64,000 bases of DNA, taken from NCBI GenBank assembly GCA_947453625.1, contig CANGHK010000009.1:48057-112056 (forward strand). Reading direction: 5' to 3'. Of the stretch, positions 8,613-18,324 are shown piece by piece (position 1 is the first letter of the stretch; every line of letters starts with the position of its first letter). Made by a program: the position numbers and the translations under genes. Source of the stretch: Burkholderiales bacterium. GTDB taxonomy: Bacteria; Pseudomonadota; Gammaproteobacteria; Burkholderiales; Burkholderiaceae_C. Under the pieces are notes generated by a model. It saw nothing but the letters and a program-made list of their open reading frames with translations, was not told the origin of the DNA and searched no databases.

Positions 8613-11450
8613 ATGCAGCCCCGCTTTACATCACTGACCGCGCAGCCCACCGCCATGGCGCTGGCCATCCTCAGCCTGGCCTCGGCACTGCCGTCGGCCA
8701 TGGCCCAGAGCACCGACGATTCACAGCGCATCGAGATCACCGGGTCGATCATTCGCCGCAGCGCCAGCAACGAGGCCGCCCTGCCGGTAACCACGATCAA
8801 GGCATCCGACATGGATGCGCGGGTGAACACCGAGCTGAAAGACTTCATGCTGGAACTGCCCCAGGCCAACTCGCTGGGCAGCAACCAGGGCACCGCCGGG
8901 CCGATGACCAGTCTGCGCGGCTTCGGCCCCATGCGCACGCTGACGCTGCTCAACGGCCGTCGCCTGGCCAAGGAGCCGCTGACCAACCAGTATGTCAGCG
9001 TGAACGTGATCCCGCGCATGGCCATGAGCCGCGTCGACATCCTGCGTGATGGCGCCTCCTCCAGCTATGGCTCGGACGCCATCGGCGGCGTCGAGGCGTT
9101 CTACACCCACAACCAGTACACCGGCGGAGGCATCAAGGCCGAAATCCTGCAACCCCAGCGCTCGGGTGGTGGCGGCGCCAAGTCCCTGGGCCTGCTGGGC
9201 GGCATAGGCAACCTCGACACGCAAGGCTGGAACGTCTATGGCGCGGTCGACATTCAGCGCCGCGAGGTGCTGCCCCGCAGCGCCCGTCCGGAGCTGACCG
9301 ACGGCGCGGCCTTGAAGCAGTTGGGCATCAACACCGATCCCGGCCTGGGCTCCAACGCCACCCCCGGCAACTTCACCGACCCGACGAATCCGACCAAGTC
9401 GCTGCAAACGGTTCGCTACAACCCGATGTATGCCAGCGGCTGCCTGGCGCCGTACTCGGTGCCCAGCACCTCGGGTGGACGACAGACCTGTTTCCTGGAT
9501 GCCAACACCCAGTACACCACCTTCAACAACAAGAACGACATCCTGACCGCCTATGCCAAGGGTTCGCTCAAGCTGGGCAGCCACTTGCTGACGGCAGAGT
9601 TCAACCACAGCGCATTCAGCGTCGACCAGTACAACAACCCTGCTGCGCCCACGGTTCGCCTGACCAGCACCCATCCCTACTACCCGGGCAACGGCCTGGT
9701 GCCGGCGGTGGCGGGCCTGAACTTGGCCGGCCGCCCGATCGATGTGCTGTGGTCGGTGGCCGATGCCGGCCCCCGCATCCGCAACGACAACCACAGCAAT
9801 GACCGCCTGGTGATCGGCCTGGAAGGCGCCGTGGCCGGCTGGGATTACCGCAGCGGCCTGAACTTCGGCCGCTCCCAGCGCGAAACCAACGCTGGTTCGG
9901 GCTGGTTGAGCGTCACCGGCATCGCCAGCGTGCAAGGCACGGCCACCACCCTCTTCCTCGACCCCAAGCTCAACCCCTTCGGCCTGCAGAACGCCGCCGG
10001 CCAGGCTCTGCTCGACGCCGCCAGCATCGACGGCCGCACGCTGCGCCTGCACAAGGCTGAAAACACCAGCGTCGACACCACCTTCACCCGTGAACTGATG
10101 AATCTCAGCGGTGGCGCGCTGTCGCTGGCCCTGGGCGGCGAAATGCGCCGCGACACCTGGCAGGCCATCGGTCTGGCCAGCAACGACCTGTCGGCCGCAC
10201 TGAACAAGCAGATCAACCTGCTGGGCGGCGACAGCCAGGCCTCGGGCGCCAACTCCAGCACCTCCACCAAGATCTCGCGCGACATCACCTCACTGTTCGC
10301 CGAAGTCGACGCGCCGGTGCTCAAGGACTTGACGCTCAATGCCTCGGTGCGTGCCGACAGGTACAGCGACCTGGGCGAATCCACCGTCAACCCCAAGCTC
10401 AGCCTGCGCTGGCAGCCGGTGAAGAACCTGGTGCTGCGCGGCTCGGCCAACACCGGCTACCGCGCGCCCGCCCTGCCCGAGATCTACACCAAGGAAACCG
10501 AGCACACGCTGATCCCCGTCTTCAACGATCCGCTGAACAGCACCACGGCCAACGGCGTGTGCACGCCCAAGCCGGGCTTCACGGCCGAGCAGGTCTGCAG
10601 CCTGACCAATCATTACCAGATCACCAAGGTGCCCAACAACGCAGGCGTCAAGTCCGAGACCTCGAACAGCCTGACCTTCGGCTTCGCCTTCGAGCCCACC
10701 AAGGACGTGTCATTGACGGTGGACTACTGGAGCACCCAGATCAACAACGTGATCGGCAACCGTGCCATCGATTTCATGTTGGCCAACCCGTCCATCTACC
10801 CGAACCTGTTCCAGCGCAACGCCGATGGCACGCTGGGCATCGTGAACGCCCTGGGCACCAAGGATGCGGTGATCAACACGCCATCGAACGTGGGGTCCAT
10901 CCGCGGATCGGGCATCGACCTGAGCTTGAAGGGGGCTGCGCCCAAGCAAAGCTGGGGGCAACTGTCGGCGGGCATCGATGTGGCCTACCTCACCCGGTGG
11001 GACGCCCGGTCCGAGGGTGTGAACGGCGGCAACTGGGTCAGCGCGCTGGGCTACTTCAATGACGTGGTGCCGGTCAACCCGAACGCCGGACTGTCCAACG
11101 CCACGCGGGGCCTGAACAACCGCTGGCGGCACACGGCCCAGGTCACCTGGCAGAACGCGGATTGGCTGGCCCAGTTGTCGCAGCGCTACCAGAGTGCCGT
11201 CCACGACCAGAACTTGCCCGCAACCACCGGCGCCGGCACCACCGGCCCGCGTGATGTGGCGGCCTATGCGCAATACAACCTGATGGTCAAGTACACGGGC
11301 ATCAAGGGCCTGGGCCTGAGCCTGGGGGTGAGCAACCTGCTGGACGCCCAGCCGCCGTTGACCAACCACAACGCCTACAAGGGCTACCTGACCAGCATTG
11401 CCGACGTGCTGGGTCGCGCGTACACGGTCACGGCCGAGTACAAGTTCTGA
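8613..11450 (+). CDS. TonB-dependent outer-membrane receptor
   Basis: A 945-residue protein with a signal peptide ending near SAMAQ. A plug domain follows (RIEITGSIIRR, then TSLRGFGPMRTLTLLNGRRL and VDILRDGASSSYGSDAIGG), then a long beta-barrel ending in YTVTAEYKF with the terminal aromatic typical of outer-membrane proteins. The start has a good Shine-Dalgarno (AGGAG). Such receptors import large substrates using TonB energy. Its position between the GntR regulator and a sugar ABC importer, near a pectinase, suggests pectin-derived oligosaccharides as ligand. The family also transports siderophores and vitamins, so the substrate is inferred from context. Confidence 0.95.
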   Translation: MQPRFTSLTAQPTAMALAILSLASALPSAMAQSTDDSQRIEITGSIIRRSASNEAALPVTTIKASDMDARVNTELKDFMLELPQANSLGSNQGTAGPMTSLRGFGPMRTLTLLNGRRLAKEPLTNQYVSVNVIPRMAMSRVDILRDGASSSYGSDAIGGVEAFYTHNQYTGGGIKAEILQPQRSGGGGAKSLGLLGGIGNLDTQGWNVYGAVDIQRREVLPRSARPELTDGAALKQLGINTDPGLGSNATPGNFTDPTNPTKSLQTVRYNPMYASGCLAPYSVPSTSGGRQTCFLDANTQYTTFNNKNDILTAYAKGSLKLGSHLLTAEFNHSAFSVDQYNNPAAPTVRLTSTHPYYPGNGLVPAVAGLNLAGRPIDVLWSVADAGPRIRNDNHSNDRLVIGLEGAVAGWDYRSGLNFGRSQRETNAGSGWLSVTGIASVQGTATTLFLDPKLNPFGLQNAAGQALLDAASIDGRTLRLHKAENTSVDTTFTRELMNLSGGALSLALGGEMRRDTWQAIGLASNDLSAALNKQINLLGGDSQASGANSSTSTKISRDITSLFAEVDAPVLKDLTLNASVRADRYSDLGESTVNPKLSLRWQPVKNLVLRGSANTGYRAPALPEIYTKETEHTLIPVFNDPLNSTTANGVCTPKPGFTAEQVCSLTNHYQITKVPNNAGVKSETSNSLTFGFAFEPTKDVSLTVDYWSTQINNVIGNRAIDFMLANPSIYPNLFQRNADGTLGIVNALGTKDAVINTPSNVGSIRGSGIDLSLKGAAPKQSWGQLSAGIDVAYLTRWDARSEGVNGGNWVSALGYFNDVVPVNPNAGLSNATRGLNNRWRHTAQVTWQNADWLAQLSQRYQSAVHDQNLPATTGAGTTGPRDVAAYAQYNLMVKYTGIKGLGLSLGVSNLLDAQPPLTNHNAYKGYLTSIADVLGRAYTVTAEYKF

Positions 11451-11470
11451 CCTGAGGCCAGCAATACCCC

Positions 11471-12358
11471 ATGTACGACGACAAGAGGCTCGGATTCCTG
11501 TTCGTGCTGCCCTTCGTGCTGGGGGTGTTGCTGTTCAAGCTGTTTCCGTTCGTGACCAGCTTCGCGCTGAGCTTCACCCAGTACGACATCATCGATCCAC
11601 CGCAATGGATAGGCCTGCAGAACTACCAGGAGTTGTTCGGCGACGACCCGCTGTTTCGCAAAAGCCTGGGGGTGACACTGCTGTTTGCGGCCTTGGCCGT
11701 GCCGCTGCGCGTGGGCTTTGCGTTGCTCATCGCCCATGTGCTCAACTACAAGCTGCGCGGCATCCACTTCTTTCGCTCGGCCTTCTACCTGCCCTCCATC
11801 CTGGGCGGCAGCATAGCGGTGGCGGTGCTGTGGCGCTTCATCTTCAGCAAGTACGGGCTGGTCAATCTGGTGCTGGTCAAGCTGGGGCTGGAGCCTATCG
11901 CCTGGCTGGCCGACGAGCATTACGCGATGTGGACCATCGTGCTGCTGTTCACCTGGCAGTTCGGCTCGGCCATGGTGATCTTTCTGGCGGCGCTGCAGAA
12001 CGTGCCGGTCTCGCTGTACGAGGCGGCCGAGTGCGACGGCGCCTCGCGCTCGCAGCAGTTCTGGCGCATCACCGTGCCGCTGATCACGCCGGTCATCTTC
12101 TTCAACCTGATCATGCAGATGGTGCATGCCTTCCAGGAGTTCAACGGCCCCTACCTGATCACCGAAGGCGGCCCGCTCAACAGCACCTATGTGCTGGCCC
12201 TGTACATCTATGAGCAGAGCTTCCGCTTCTTCAACCTGGGCTATGGCGCGGCGCTGAGCTGGGTGTTGCTGGCCTTGGTCGCCGCGCTGAGCGGCATCAG
12301 TTTCTGGAGCAGCCGTTACTGGGTGTTCTACGCCGGCGAGAAAGACGCGCCCAAGTGA
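11471..12358 (+). CDS. Sugar ABC transporter permease, CUT1/MalF type (TogM-like)
   Basis: A 295-residue membrane permease with six predicted segments, beginning LGFLFVLPFVLGVLLFKLFP. The EAA loop is YEAAECDGASRSQQFWRITVPLI. It opens a four-gene module (permease, permease, ATPase, binding protein) starting 20 bp after the TonB receptor gene. That order equals the TogM-N-A-B oligogalacturonide importer of pectinolytic enterobacteria, and a pectinase follows the module. The Tog assignment is an inference from order and context. Confidence 0.9.
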   Translation: MYDDKRLGFLFVLPFVLGVLLFKLFPFVTSFALSFTQYDIIDPPQWIGLQNYQELFGDDPLFRKSLGVTLLFAALAVPLRVGFALLIAHVLNYKLRGIHFFRSAFYLPSILGGSIAVAVLWRFIFSKYGLVNLVLVKLGLEPIAWLADEHYAMWTIVLLFTWQFGSAMVIFLAALQNVPVSLYEAAECDGASRSQQFWRITVPLITPVIFFNLIMQMVHAFQEFNGPYLITEGGPLNSTYVLALYIYEQSFRFFNLGYGAALSWVLLALVAALSGISFWSSRYWVFYAGEKDAPK

Positions 12359-13227
12359 CCCAAGCCTCCGAATCCAGCGGCCTGGTCGATCAGGCCAGTC
12401 GCGGCCAGACCTTGCTGCGCACCACAGTGCTGCTGTCATTGGCGGTGCTGATGCTCTACCCGCTGCTGTGGCTGGTGGGCGCATCGTTCAAGAGCAATGC
12501 GCAGATCTTCAGCGATGTGGGGTTCTGGCCCCAGTCGTTCGACTTCAGCGCCTATGTCAAGGGCTGGAAGACCAGCACCGAATACACCTTTGCCACCTAC
12601 TTTGCCAACAGCTTCCTGATCACCGTGCCGCGCATCGCGGTGACGGTGGTGTCGTGCGTGCTGGTGGCCTATGGCTTCGCGCGCTTCGAGTTCAGGGGCA
12701 AGAAGCTGCTGTTCGGGATCATGATCGGCACCATGATGCTGCCGCTGATCGTGCTGCGTCTGCCCCAGTACCTGATGTTCAAGGAACTGGGCTGGCTCGA
12801 CACCTACCTGCCGCTGATCCTGCCCTCTGCCTTTGCCACCGACACCTTCTTCGTGTTCATGCTGGTGCAGTTTCTGCGGGGCATCCCGCGCGACATGGAA
12901 GAGGCCGCGGTGATCGACGGCTGCAACGCGCTGCAACTGCTCTGGCACATCATCGTGCCCCTGCTCAAGCCGGCCATCATCTCGGTGATCGTGTTCCAGT
13001 TCATCTGGACGATGAACGACTTCATGGGGCCGCTGGTCTACCTGGCGTCGGTCGAGAAATACCCGGTGTCGCTGGCCCTGAAGATGAGCATCGGCGCCAC
13101 CGAAGAAGTGGAGTGGGCCAACGTGATCGCCATCTCGGTGGTGGCGCTGATTCCCAGCGTGGCGGTCTTCTTCCTGGCCCAGCGTCATTTCATCGAGGGT
13201 GCATCCTCGTCAGGCATCAAGGGCTGA
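12355..13227 (+). CDS. Sugar ABC transporter permease, CUT1/MalG type (TogN-like)
   Basis: A 290-residue permease starting at a GTG that overlaps the preceding stop (GTGA, 12355-12358). The first membrane helix follows LLRTTVLLSLAVLMLYPLLW. The EAA loop is MEEAAVIDGCNALQLLWHIIVPLLKPA, typical of MalG-type subunits. It pairs with the 11471-12358 permease. A 184-bp gap with a strong hairpin and a dispersed repeat separates it from the ATPase gene. Confidence 0.9.
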   Translation: MTQASESSGLVDQASRGQTLLRTTVLLSLAVLMLYPLLWLVGASFKSNAQIFSDVGFWPQSFDFSAYVKGWKTSTEYTFATYFANSFLITVPRIAVTVVSCVLVAYGFARFEFRGKKLLFGIMIGTMMLPLIVLRLPQYLMFKELGWLDTYLPLILPSAFATDTFFVFMLVQFLRGIPRDMEEAAVIDGCNALQLLWHIIVPLLKPAIISVIVFQFIWTMNDFMGPLVYLASVEKYPVSLALKMSIGATEEVEWANVIAISVVALIPSVAVFFLAQRHFIEGASSSGIKG

Positions 13228-13283
13228 ACATGGCCCACTCCCGAAGCGCCTTCGGCGCCTCCCCATCACGCGGGCCGAGCCCG

Positions 13284-13314
13284 GGCATTCCAGGTCCGGT
13301 GGACCTGGAATGCC
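13284..13314. other. Perfect 14-bp inverted repeat inside the sugar ABC operon
   Basis: GGCATTCCAGGTCC and its exact complement are separated by GGT. No T-run follows, so a simple terminator is unlikely. It lies between the permease and ATPase genes and could stabilise or attenuate the mRNA (inference). Confidence 0.6.
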
Positions 13315-13360
13315 TGGCGAGGAGCCGGGCCGACAGGTACGGCGCGGCCTGCAAGGCACG

Positions 13361-13400
13361 CCAGCAGCCCGGCAAAGCCGGCTCTGCGGCGTTCACTTGG
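13361..13400. repeat. Dispersed GC-rich repeat, copy 1 of a pair
   Basis: These 40 bp match 55760-55799 at 34 of 40 positions in the same orientation. Both copies lie in short gaps between ABC transporter genes. Confidence 0.6.
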
Positions 13401-13411
13401 AAAGACAGCCT

Positions 13412-14560
13412 ATGGCCGCAGTGAGCCTGCACCGCATCGAGAAGGTCTACCCCAACGGTTTCAAGGCCGTGAACGGGGTCGACCTGGACATCCGCGACGG
13501 TGAGTTCATGGTCTTCGTCGGACCCAGCGGCTGCGCCAAGAGCACGCTGCTGCGCATGATCGCGGGGCTCGAGCGCATCAGCGGCGGGCAGTTGCAGATC
13601 GGCGGGAAGACCGTGAACGAACTGCCGCCCAAGCAACGCGGCATCGCCATGGTGTTCCAGAACTACGCGCTCTATCCGCACATGAAGGTCTACGACAACC
13701 TGGCCTTCGGCCTGAAGCTGTCGGGCCTGCCCAAGGCCGAGGTCGACCAGCGGGTGCGCCACGCCGCCAAGCTGCTGGAGATGGAAGCGCTGCTCGACCG
13801 CTACCCCAAGCAACTGTCGGGCGGCCAGGCCCAGCGCGTCGCGGTCGGGCGCGCCATCGTCAAGAAGCCCGAGGTGTTCCTGTTCGACGAGCCCTTGTCC
13901 AACCTGGACGCCAAGCTGCGCGCCAGCATGCGGGTGCGCCTGACCGACCTGCACCGCAGCTTGCGCGAGCAGGGCCAGCCCGCCACGGTCATCTACGTCA
14001 CCCATGACCAGGTCGAGGCCATGACCATGGGCGAGCGCATCTGCGTGCTCAAGGAGGGCGTGATACAGCAGGTGGACACCCCCACCGCGCTGTACGAGCG
14101 CCCGGCCAACGCCTTCGTGGCCAGCTTCATCGGCAGCCCGGAGATGAACATTCAGCCTGCTGAGCGCCAGGACGAAGGCGGCCTGCCCGGCCTGCGCCTG
14201 CTGTGCGAAGGCGGCCGGGCCAGCCCCTGGCTGGCGCTGCCGGCCGAGCGGGCCCAGGCGCTGGATCGCAACCAGACCGGGCCACGCCTCCAATTCGGTA
14301 TCCGGCCCGAGCATATCGGCCTGCAGCCACGGCCCGGCGGTCGCAGCCTGGCCGTGGCGGCCAGGCTGCGCTCGGTCGAGCACATGGGCAACGAGGTGTT
14401 TGCGCATGTCAGCCTGGGCGACGTGCCGGCCACGGCCCGCGCCCCGGCCGAGGACCTGGTCGCGCTGCAGGGCGTGGCGCGCGGTGCAGCCTGCACCGTT
14501 CACCTGCAGATGTCGGCCGCGCACCTGTTTGACGCTGCCAGCGGCGCACGCCTGTGCTGA
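13412..14560 (+). CDS. Sugar ABC transporter ATP-binding protein (MalK/UgpC/TogA-like)
   Basis: A 382-residue ATPase from the ATG at 13412; the frame upstream is only the intergenic repeat region. It has Walker A GPSGCAKST, Q-loop MVFQNYALYPH, signature LSGGQAQRV, Walker B VFLFDEPLSNLDAKLR and switch His in YVTHDQVEA. A C-terminal regulatory OB domain follows from about residue 240. The sixth Walker A residue is Ala instead of the usual Gly (codon 13535-13537). The gene's end overlaps the binding-protein start by 7 nt. Confidence 0.92.
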   Translation: MAAVSLHRIEKVYPNGFKAVNGVDLDIRDGEFMVFVGPSGCAKSTLLRMIAGLERISGGQLQIGGKTVNELPPKQRGIAMVFQNYALYPHMKVYDNLAFGLKLSGLPKAEVDQRVRHAAKLLEMEALLDRYPKQLSGGQAQRVAVGRAIVKKPEVFLFDEPLSNLDAKLRASMRVRLTDLHRSLREQGQPATVIYVTHDQVEAMTMGERICVLKEGVIQQVDTPTALYERPANAFVASFIGSPEMNIQPAERQDEGGLPGLRLLCEGGRASPWLALPAERAQALDRNQTGPRLQFGIRPEHIGLQPRPGGRSLAVAARLRSVEHMGNEVFAHVSLGDVPATARAPAEDLVALQGVARGAACTVHLQMSAAHLFDAASGARLC

Positions 14561-15846
14561 CGCGCCGCCAATGGCTGGCCGCCACACCCGTGGTGGCAGC
14601 GCCCTGGGTGCACGCCCAAGCGCAGCGCGTGCTGCGCATGTCGTGGTGGGGCGGTGCGGCGCGCCATGCCGCCACGCTCAAGGCATTGGCCTTGTTCGAG
14701 CAGAGCCACCCGGGCGTGAAGGTCAAGGCCGAGTACATGGGTTTCAATGGCTATCTGGAGCGGCTGACCGCGCAGGTGGCTGGCGGCTCCGAGCCCGACC
14801 TGATGCAGATCAACTGGGCCTGGCTGGCGATGTTCAGCAAGCGCGGCACCGGCTTCACCGATCTGCACGCCCATGCCAAGGTGCTGCCGATGGACCAGTA
14901 CAGCGCGGGCGACCTGGCCATGGGCGAGGTCGCCGGCAAGCTCAACGGCATCCCGGTGTCCTACAGCGCCCGCATCCTGCTGTGGAACGCCAGCACCTTT
15001 GCGAAGGCGGACCTGGCCCTGCCCCGCAGCTGGGACGAGTTGTTTGCCAGCGGCGCGCTGCTGCGCAGCCGCCTGGGTGAGCGCTACTTTGCGCTCGATG
15101 GCGAGCTCTACGACATGATGCTGCTGGCACAAAGCCATGTGCAGCAGCGCCATGGCACGCCCTATGTGCACCCCAAGGAGCCGCGCGTGGCGATGAGCGA
15201 GGCCGCCGCCGTGTTGTGGGTGCAGACCTACCGCAAGCTGATCGACGGCCATGTGGCCACGCCACTGCCGCTGCGCGCCAGCCTGGGCGGGGCAGAGAAA
15301 CCCACTGAACAGCAGCCCGACTGGACCGCTGGCCACTGGGCAGGCAACTACACCTGGGATTCGGTGATCGGCCTGCGCGGCTCGACCATTCCGAAGGACC
15401 AGAAGCTGGCCATCGGCGACTTCCCCACCCTGGATGGCGCGGTCGACAGCGGCATGTTCGGCCGCCCGTCGCTGATGTTTGCCGTAGGCCGCAACTGCAA
15501 GCAGCCCGCCCTGGCCGCCGAGCTGATGGCGCATCTGCTGGCCGACCCGCAGGCCACCCAGGTGCTGGGCCGCACCCGTGGCGTGCCTGCCGCGCGCGAC
15601 GCCTTCGAGACCCTGGTGCGCAACAAGGCCCTGCCGCCGCTGGAACTGCAGGCCCACGCGCAGATCCAGCGCCAGCGCACCAGCCCCATCGGCATCACCC
15701 TGCCCAACCCGCTGTTCGAGCATGCCCGTCTGCACCGCTTCATGCGCGAGGTGTTCGAGACCGTGGCCTATGGCAAGACCAGCGATGCGCAGGCTGCCCG
15801 CCGCCTGATCGACGAAGGCAACGCGATGCTGCGCCGCATCCACTGA
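14554..15846 (+). CDS. Sugar-binding protein, extracellular family 1 (TogB-like), Tat-type leader
   Basis: A 430-residue solute-binding protein starting at a GTG inside the end of the ATPase gene. The leader LTRRQWLAATPVVAAPWVHA has a twin-arginine pattern. The mature part begins VLRMSWWGGAARHAATLKAL and contains SEPDLMQINWAWLAMF, resembling oligogalacturonide-binding TogB proteins as recalled, though this was not checked by search. It completes the four-gene importer and is followed 48 bp later by a pectinase, which supports pectic oligosaccharides as cargo. Confidence 0.88.
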   Translation: MLTRRQWLAATPVVAAPWVHAQAQRVLRMSWWGGAARHAATLKALALFEQSHPGVKVKAEYMGFNGYLERLTAQVAGGSEPDLMQINWAWLAMFSKRGTGFTDLHAHAKVLPMDQYSAGDLAMGEVAGKLNGIPVSYSARILLWNASTFAKADLALPRSWDELFASGALLRSRLGERYFALDGELYDMMLLAQSHVQQRHGTPYVHPKEPRVAMSEAAAVLWVQTYRKLIDGHVATPLPLRASLGGAEKPTEQQPDWTAGHWAGNYTWDSVIGLRGSTIPKDQKLAIGDFPTLDGAVDSGMFGRPSLMFAVGRNCKQPALAAELMAHLLADPQATQVLGRTRGVPAARDAFETLVRNKALPPLELQAHAQIQRQRTSPIGITLPNPLFEHARLHRFMREVFETVAYGKTSDAQAARRLIDEGNAMLRRIH

Positions 15847-15894
15847 GCACTGCGCACCCCCCATGGCCAAGCACGCCCTGCGGCAACTGAAATC

Positions 15895-18282
15895 ATGATG
15901 CGCTGCACCCGTCTTGGGCTGGCCGCCCTGGCCTGCGCCTTCACGGCCGGCGTGGCTGCACAGGTGAGCACGCAGGAGCCCGCCAGCCAGCGGCCCCAAC
16001 TGGATGCCGGCGCCGCCGCCCGCCATCAGGCGGCCGCCTACCTGGCCCAGGGCCCGTCGCCCTGGCAGCCCGCCGAGGTGGACGCCGCCCTTTGGCCGGC
16101 CGACTTCGTGGTGGCCGCCGACGGCAGCGGCACCCACCGAACGGTGCAGGCCGCAGTCGATGCGGTACCGGCCCGCGGCGCCGGCCCAGGCGCCCAGCGC
16201 CACTGGGTCATCCGCATCCGCCCCGGCACCTACCGCGGCCCGCTGTGCGTGCAGGACAAGGCGCCGCTGCGCCTGGTCGGCGAGCCCGGCCACCGCGAAG
16301 CCGTCACGCTGGTGGACGGCCGCTACAACGCCTTGCCCAAGTCGGTGGGCACAGCCGCGCAGCCCTGCATGCCGCAGCTGGCGGCGAACCGGCACGGCAC
16401 ATCGGGCAGCGCCACCGCCATCATCGCCAGCCCCGATGTGCTGCTGGCCCACCTGACCATCGCCAACGACGCCACCCAGCCGGGCCGCCCGCCGATTGAC
16501 GACGGCGCCCAGGCCGTGGCACTGCTGACTCTGGGCGACCGCATCCAGCTCGAAGACCTGCGCCTTGTCTCGCACCAGGACACTTTTTACGTCAAGCGCC
16601 CCACGCCCCAGGACCCGGCCCGGGTGTTTGCGCGAGGCAGCCTGATCGAAGGCGATGTCGATTTCGTGTTTGGCAATGCCACGCTGGTGATAGCCGACAG
16701 CACCTTGCTCAGCCGGTCTGACCGGCCCCGTGCCAATACCGGCGGCGTGGTGCTGGCGCCCAGCACAGCGGCCGATGCTGCCCTGGGTTTTCTGGTCTTG
16801 CGCAGCCGCTTCGTGGCCGATTCGGCACGGCCGCCGGGCAGCGTGAGCCTGGGTCGCGCCTGGGACGAAGGCGTGGCCCAGGGCACCTGGCGCGCCGGTG
16901 TTTCGCCCAACGGCCAAGCCGTGGTGCTGGGCAGCGCCATGGGCCCGCACATCGGCGGCTGGGCAGCGTCCACGTCCGGACGGCCATTCATCGCCGCAGC
17001 GGACGCGGCCCCGGACCAAGCCAACCGCATGGCTGAGCATGGCAACAGCGTGCAGCCCCATGACACCGCCCGTGAAGCCCTGGGCGCCGGCGACGGGTGG
17101 GGCGCTGCCGGCCCCGGCACCCGGGGTGGCGCCGACGCCGCCCCGCCAGACGTGCATCTTGTGCAAAACCGCGCTGAATTGGTGGCTGCACTGCAGCCGC
17201 ACAGCCGGCCACGCATCGTCAGGATCCAGGGGCGCATCGACCTGAGCGTGGCCGACGCCGGCCGGCCATTGGGCGCCGACGATTACCGTGACACTGCCTT
17301 CAACTGGGCGGCCTACGCGGCCGCCTACGACCCCGTCACCTGGGGCCGCAAGCCCCCTGTAGGCCCGTTGGAAGACGCCCGCCTGGCCTCGGCCAGGGCC
17401 CAGGCCGCCCGGGTGGTGATCGCCGTGCCGTCGCACACGACGCTGATCGGCTGGGGGCCAGGCGCGGGGCTGGTCAACGGCGGGCTGGCGCTGATCAATG
17501 TGCAGGACGTGATCATCCGCAACCTGCACCTGAGCGACGCCTACGACCACTTTCCGGCATGGGATCCAAAGGACAACGGCCACGGCGAATGGAACTCGGA
17601 GTACGACAACATCACGCTGCGTCAGGCCGAGCGGGTGTGGGTGGACCACTGCACGCTCGACGACGGCAACCGGCCCGATTCAGCCGAGCCGCTGCTGCTG
17701 GGCCGGCCAATGCAGCGGCACGATGGCCTGCTGGACATCACCCGCGCGTCCAACCACATCACCGTGAGCTGGAACCACTTCCGGCACCATGACAAGACCT
17801 CGCTGGTGGGCGGCAGTGACCGCCACTTCGAAGACGAAGGCCGCCTGAAGGTGACCTACCACCACAACCTCTGGGAGCAGACCAAGGAGCGCTCGCCCCG
17901 GGTGCGCTTTGGCCAGGTCCATCTCTACAACAACCTGTACCTGATCCGTCAGACCGGCACCTTTGGCTATTCCATCGGGCTGGGCTACCGATCTTTGGTC
18001 TACAGCCAGCACAACGCCTGGCAGACGCCGACCGACCTGCAGGCTGGTCGGCTGCTCAGGTCTTACCAGGGCGATGCCTTTGAAGACCACGGCGCCCTCG
18101 TCAACGGGCTGCCTGTCGATCTGCACGCGCAGTTGTCAGCCAGCCAGCCAGAACTGAAGTTCCAGCCCACCGTGGGCTGGCGGCCCGCACCCGGGCCCGC
18201 CATCGACCCGGCCGATCAGGTGCCGTCCCGTGTGCGCGCCGGCGCCGGCGCCGGCCGGCTCTGGACAGCCACCGCGCCATGA
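15895..18282 (+). CDS. Secreted pectin methylesterase-pectate lyase fusion (CE8 + PL1)
   Basis: A 795-residue two-enzyme protein. Residues 1-22 form a signal peptide. Residues about 68-360 are a pectin methylesterase: GTYRG at 111-115, HQDTFYV with Asp229, GDVDFVFG with Asp256 and LGRAW with Arg321. A linker of about 50 residues leads to a PL1 pectate lyase at about 420-770, with IIRNLHL, VWVDHCT at 581-587, ITVSWNHF and the RSPRVRFG arginine motif at 666-673. The esterase would remove methyl groups from pectin, giving the substrate the lyase needs. It follows the Tog-like importer and precedes uronate dehydrogenase. Confidence 0.93.
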   Translation: MMRCTRLGLAALACAFTAGVAAQVSTQEPASQRPQLDAGAAARHQAAAYLAQGPSPWQPAEVDAALWPADFVVAADGSGTHRTVQAAVDAVPARGAGPGAQRHWVIRIRPGTYRGPLCVQDKAPLRLVGEPGHREAVTLVDGRYNALPKSVGTAAQPCMPQLAANRHGTSGSATAIIASPDVLLAHLTIANDATQPGRPPIDDGAQAVALLTLGDRIQLEDLRLVSHQDTFYVKRPTPQDPARVFARGSLIEGDVDFVFGNATLVIADSTLLSRSDRPRANTGGVVLAPSTAADAALGFLVLRSRFVADSARPPGSVSLGRAWDEGVAQGTWRAGVSPNGQAVVLGSAMGPHIGGWAASTSGRPFIAAADAAPDQANRMAEHGNSVQPHDTAREALGAGDGWGAAGPGTRGGADAAPPDVHLVQNRAELVAALQPHSRPRIVRIQGRIDLSVADAGRPLGADDYRDTAFNWAAYAAAYDPVTWGRKPPVGPLEDARLASARAQAARVVIAVPSHTTLIGWGPGAGLVNGGLALINVQDVIIRNLHLSDAYDHFPAWDPKDNGHGEWNSEYDNITLRQAERVWVDHCTLDDGNRPDSAEPLLLGRPMQRHDGLLDITRASNHITVSWNHFRHHDKTSLVGGSDRHFEDEGRLKVTYHHNLWEQTKERSPRVRFGQVHLYNNLYLIRQTGTFGYSIGLGYRSLVYSQHNAWQTPTDLQAGRLLRSYQGDAFEDHGALVNGLPVDLHAQLSASQPELKFQPTVGWRPAPGPAIDPADQVPSRVRAGAGAGRLWTATAP

Positions 18283-18324
18283 GCCGCGGCGCGCTCTTGC
18301 CTCCCTCTTCACCTTGAACCCACC

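Noticed and set aside
14500..17649. A 1049-codon minus-strand frame
   Set aside because: It covers the binding protein and pectinase genes in antisense. The product shows no recognised domain and is rich in Gly/Ala/His, as shadow frames are.
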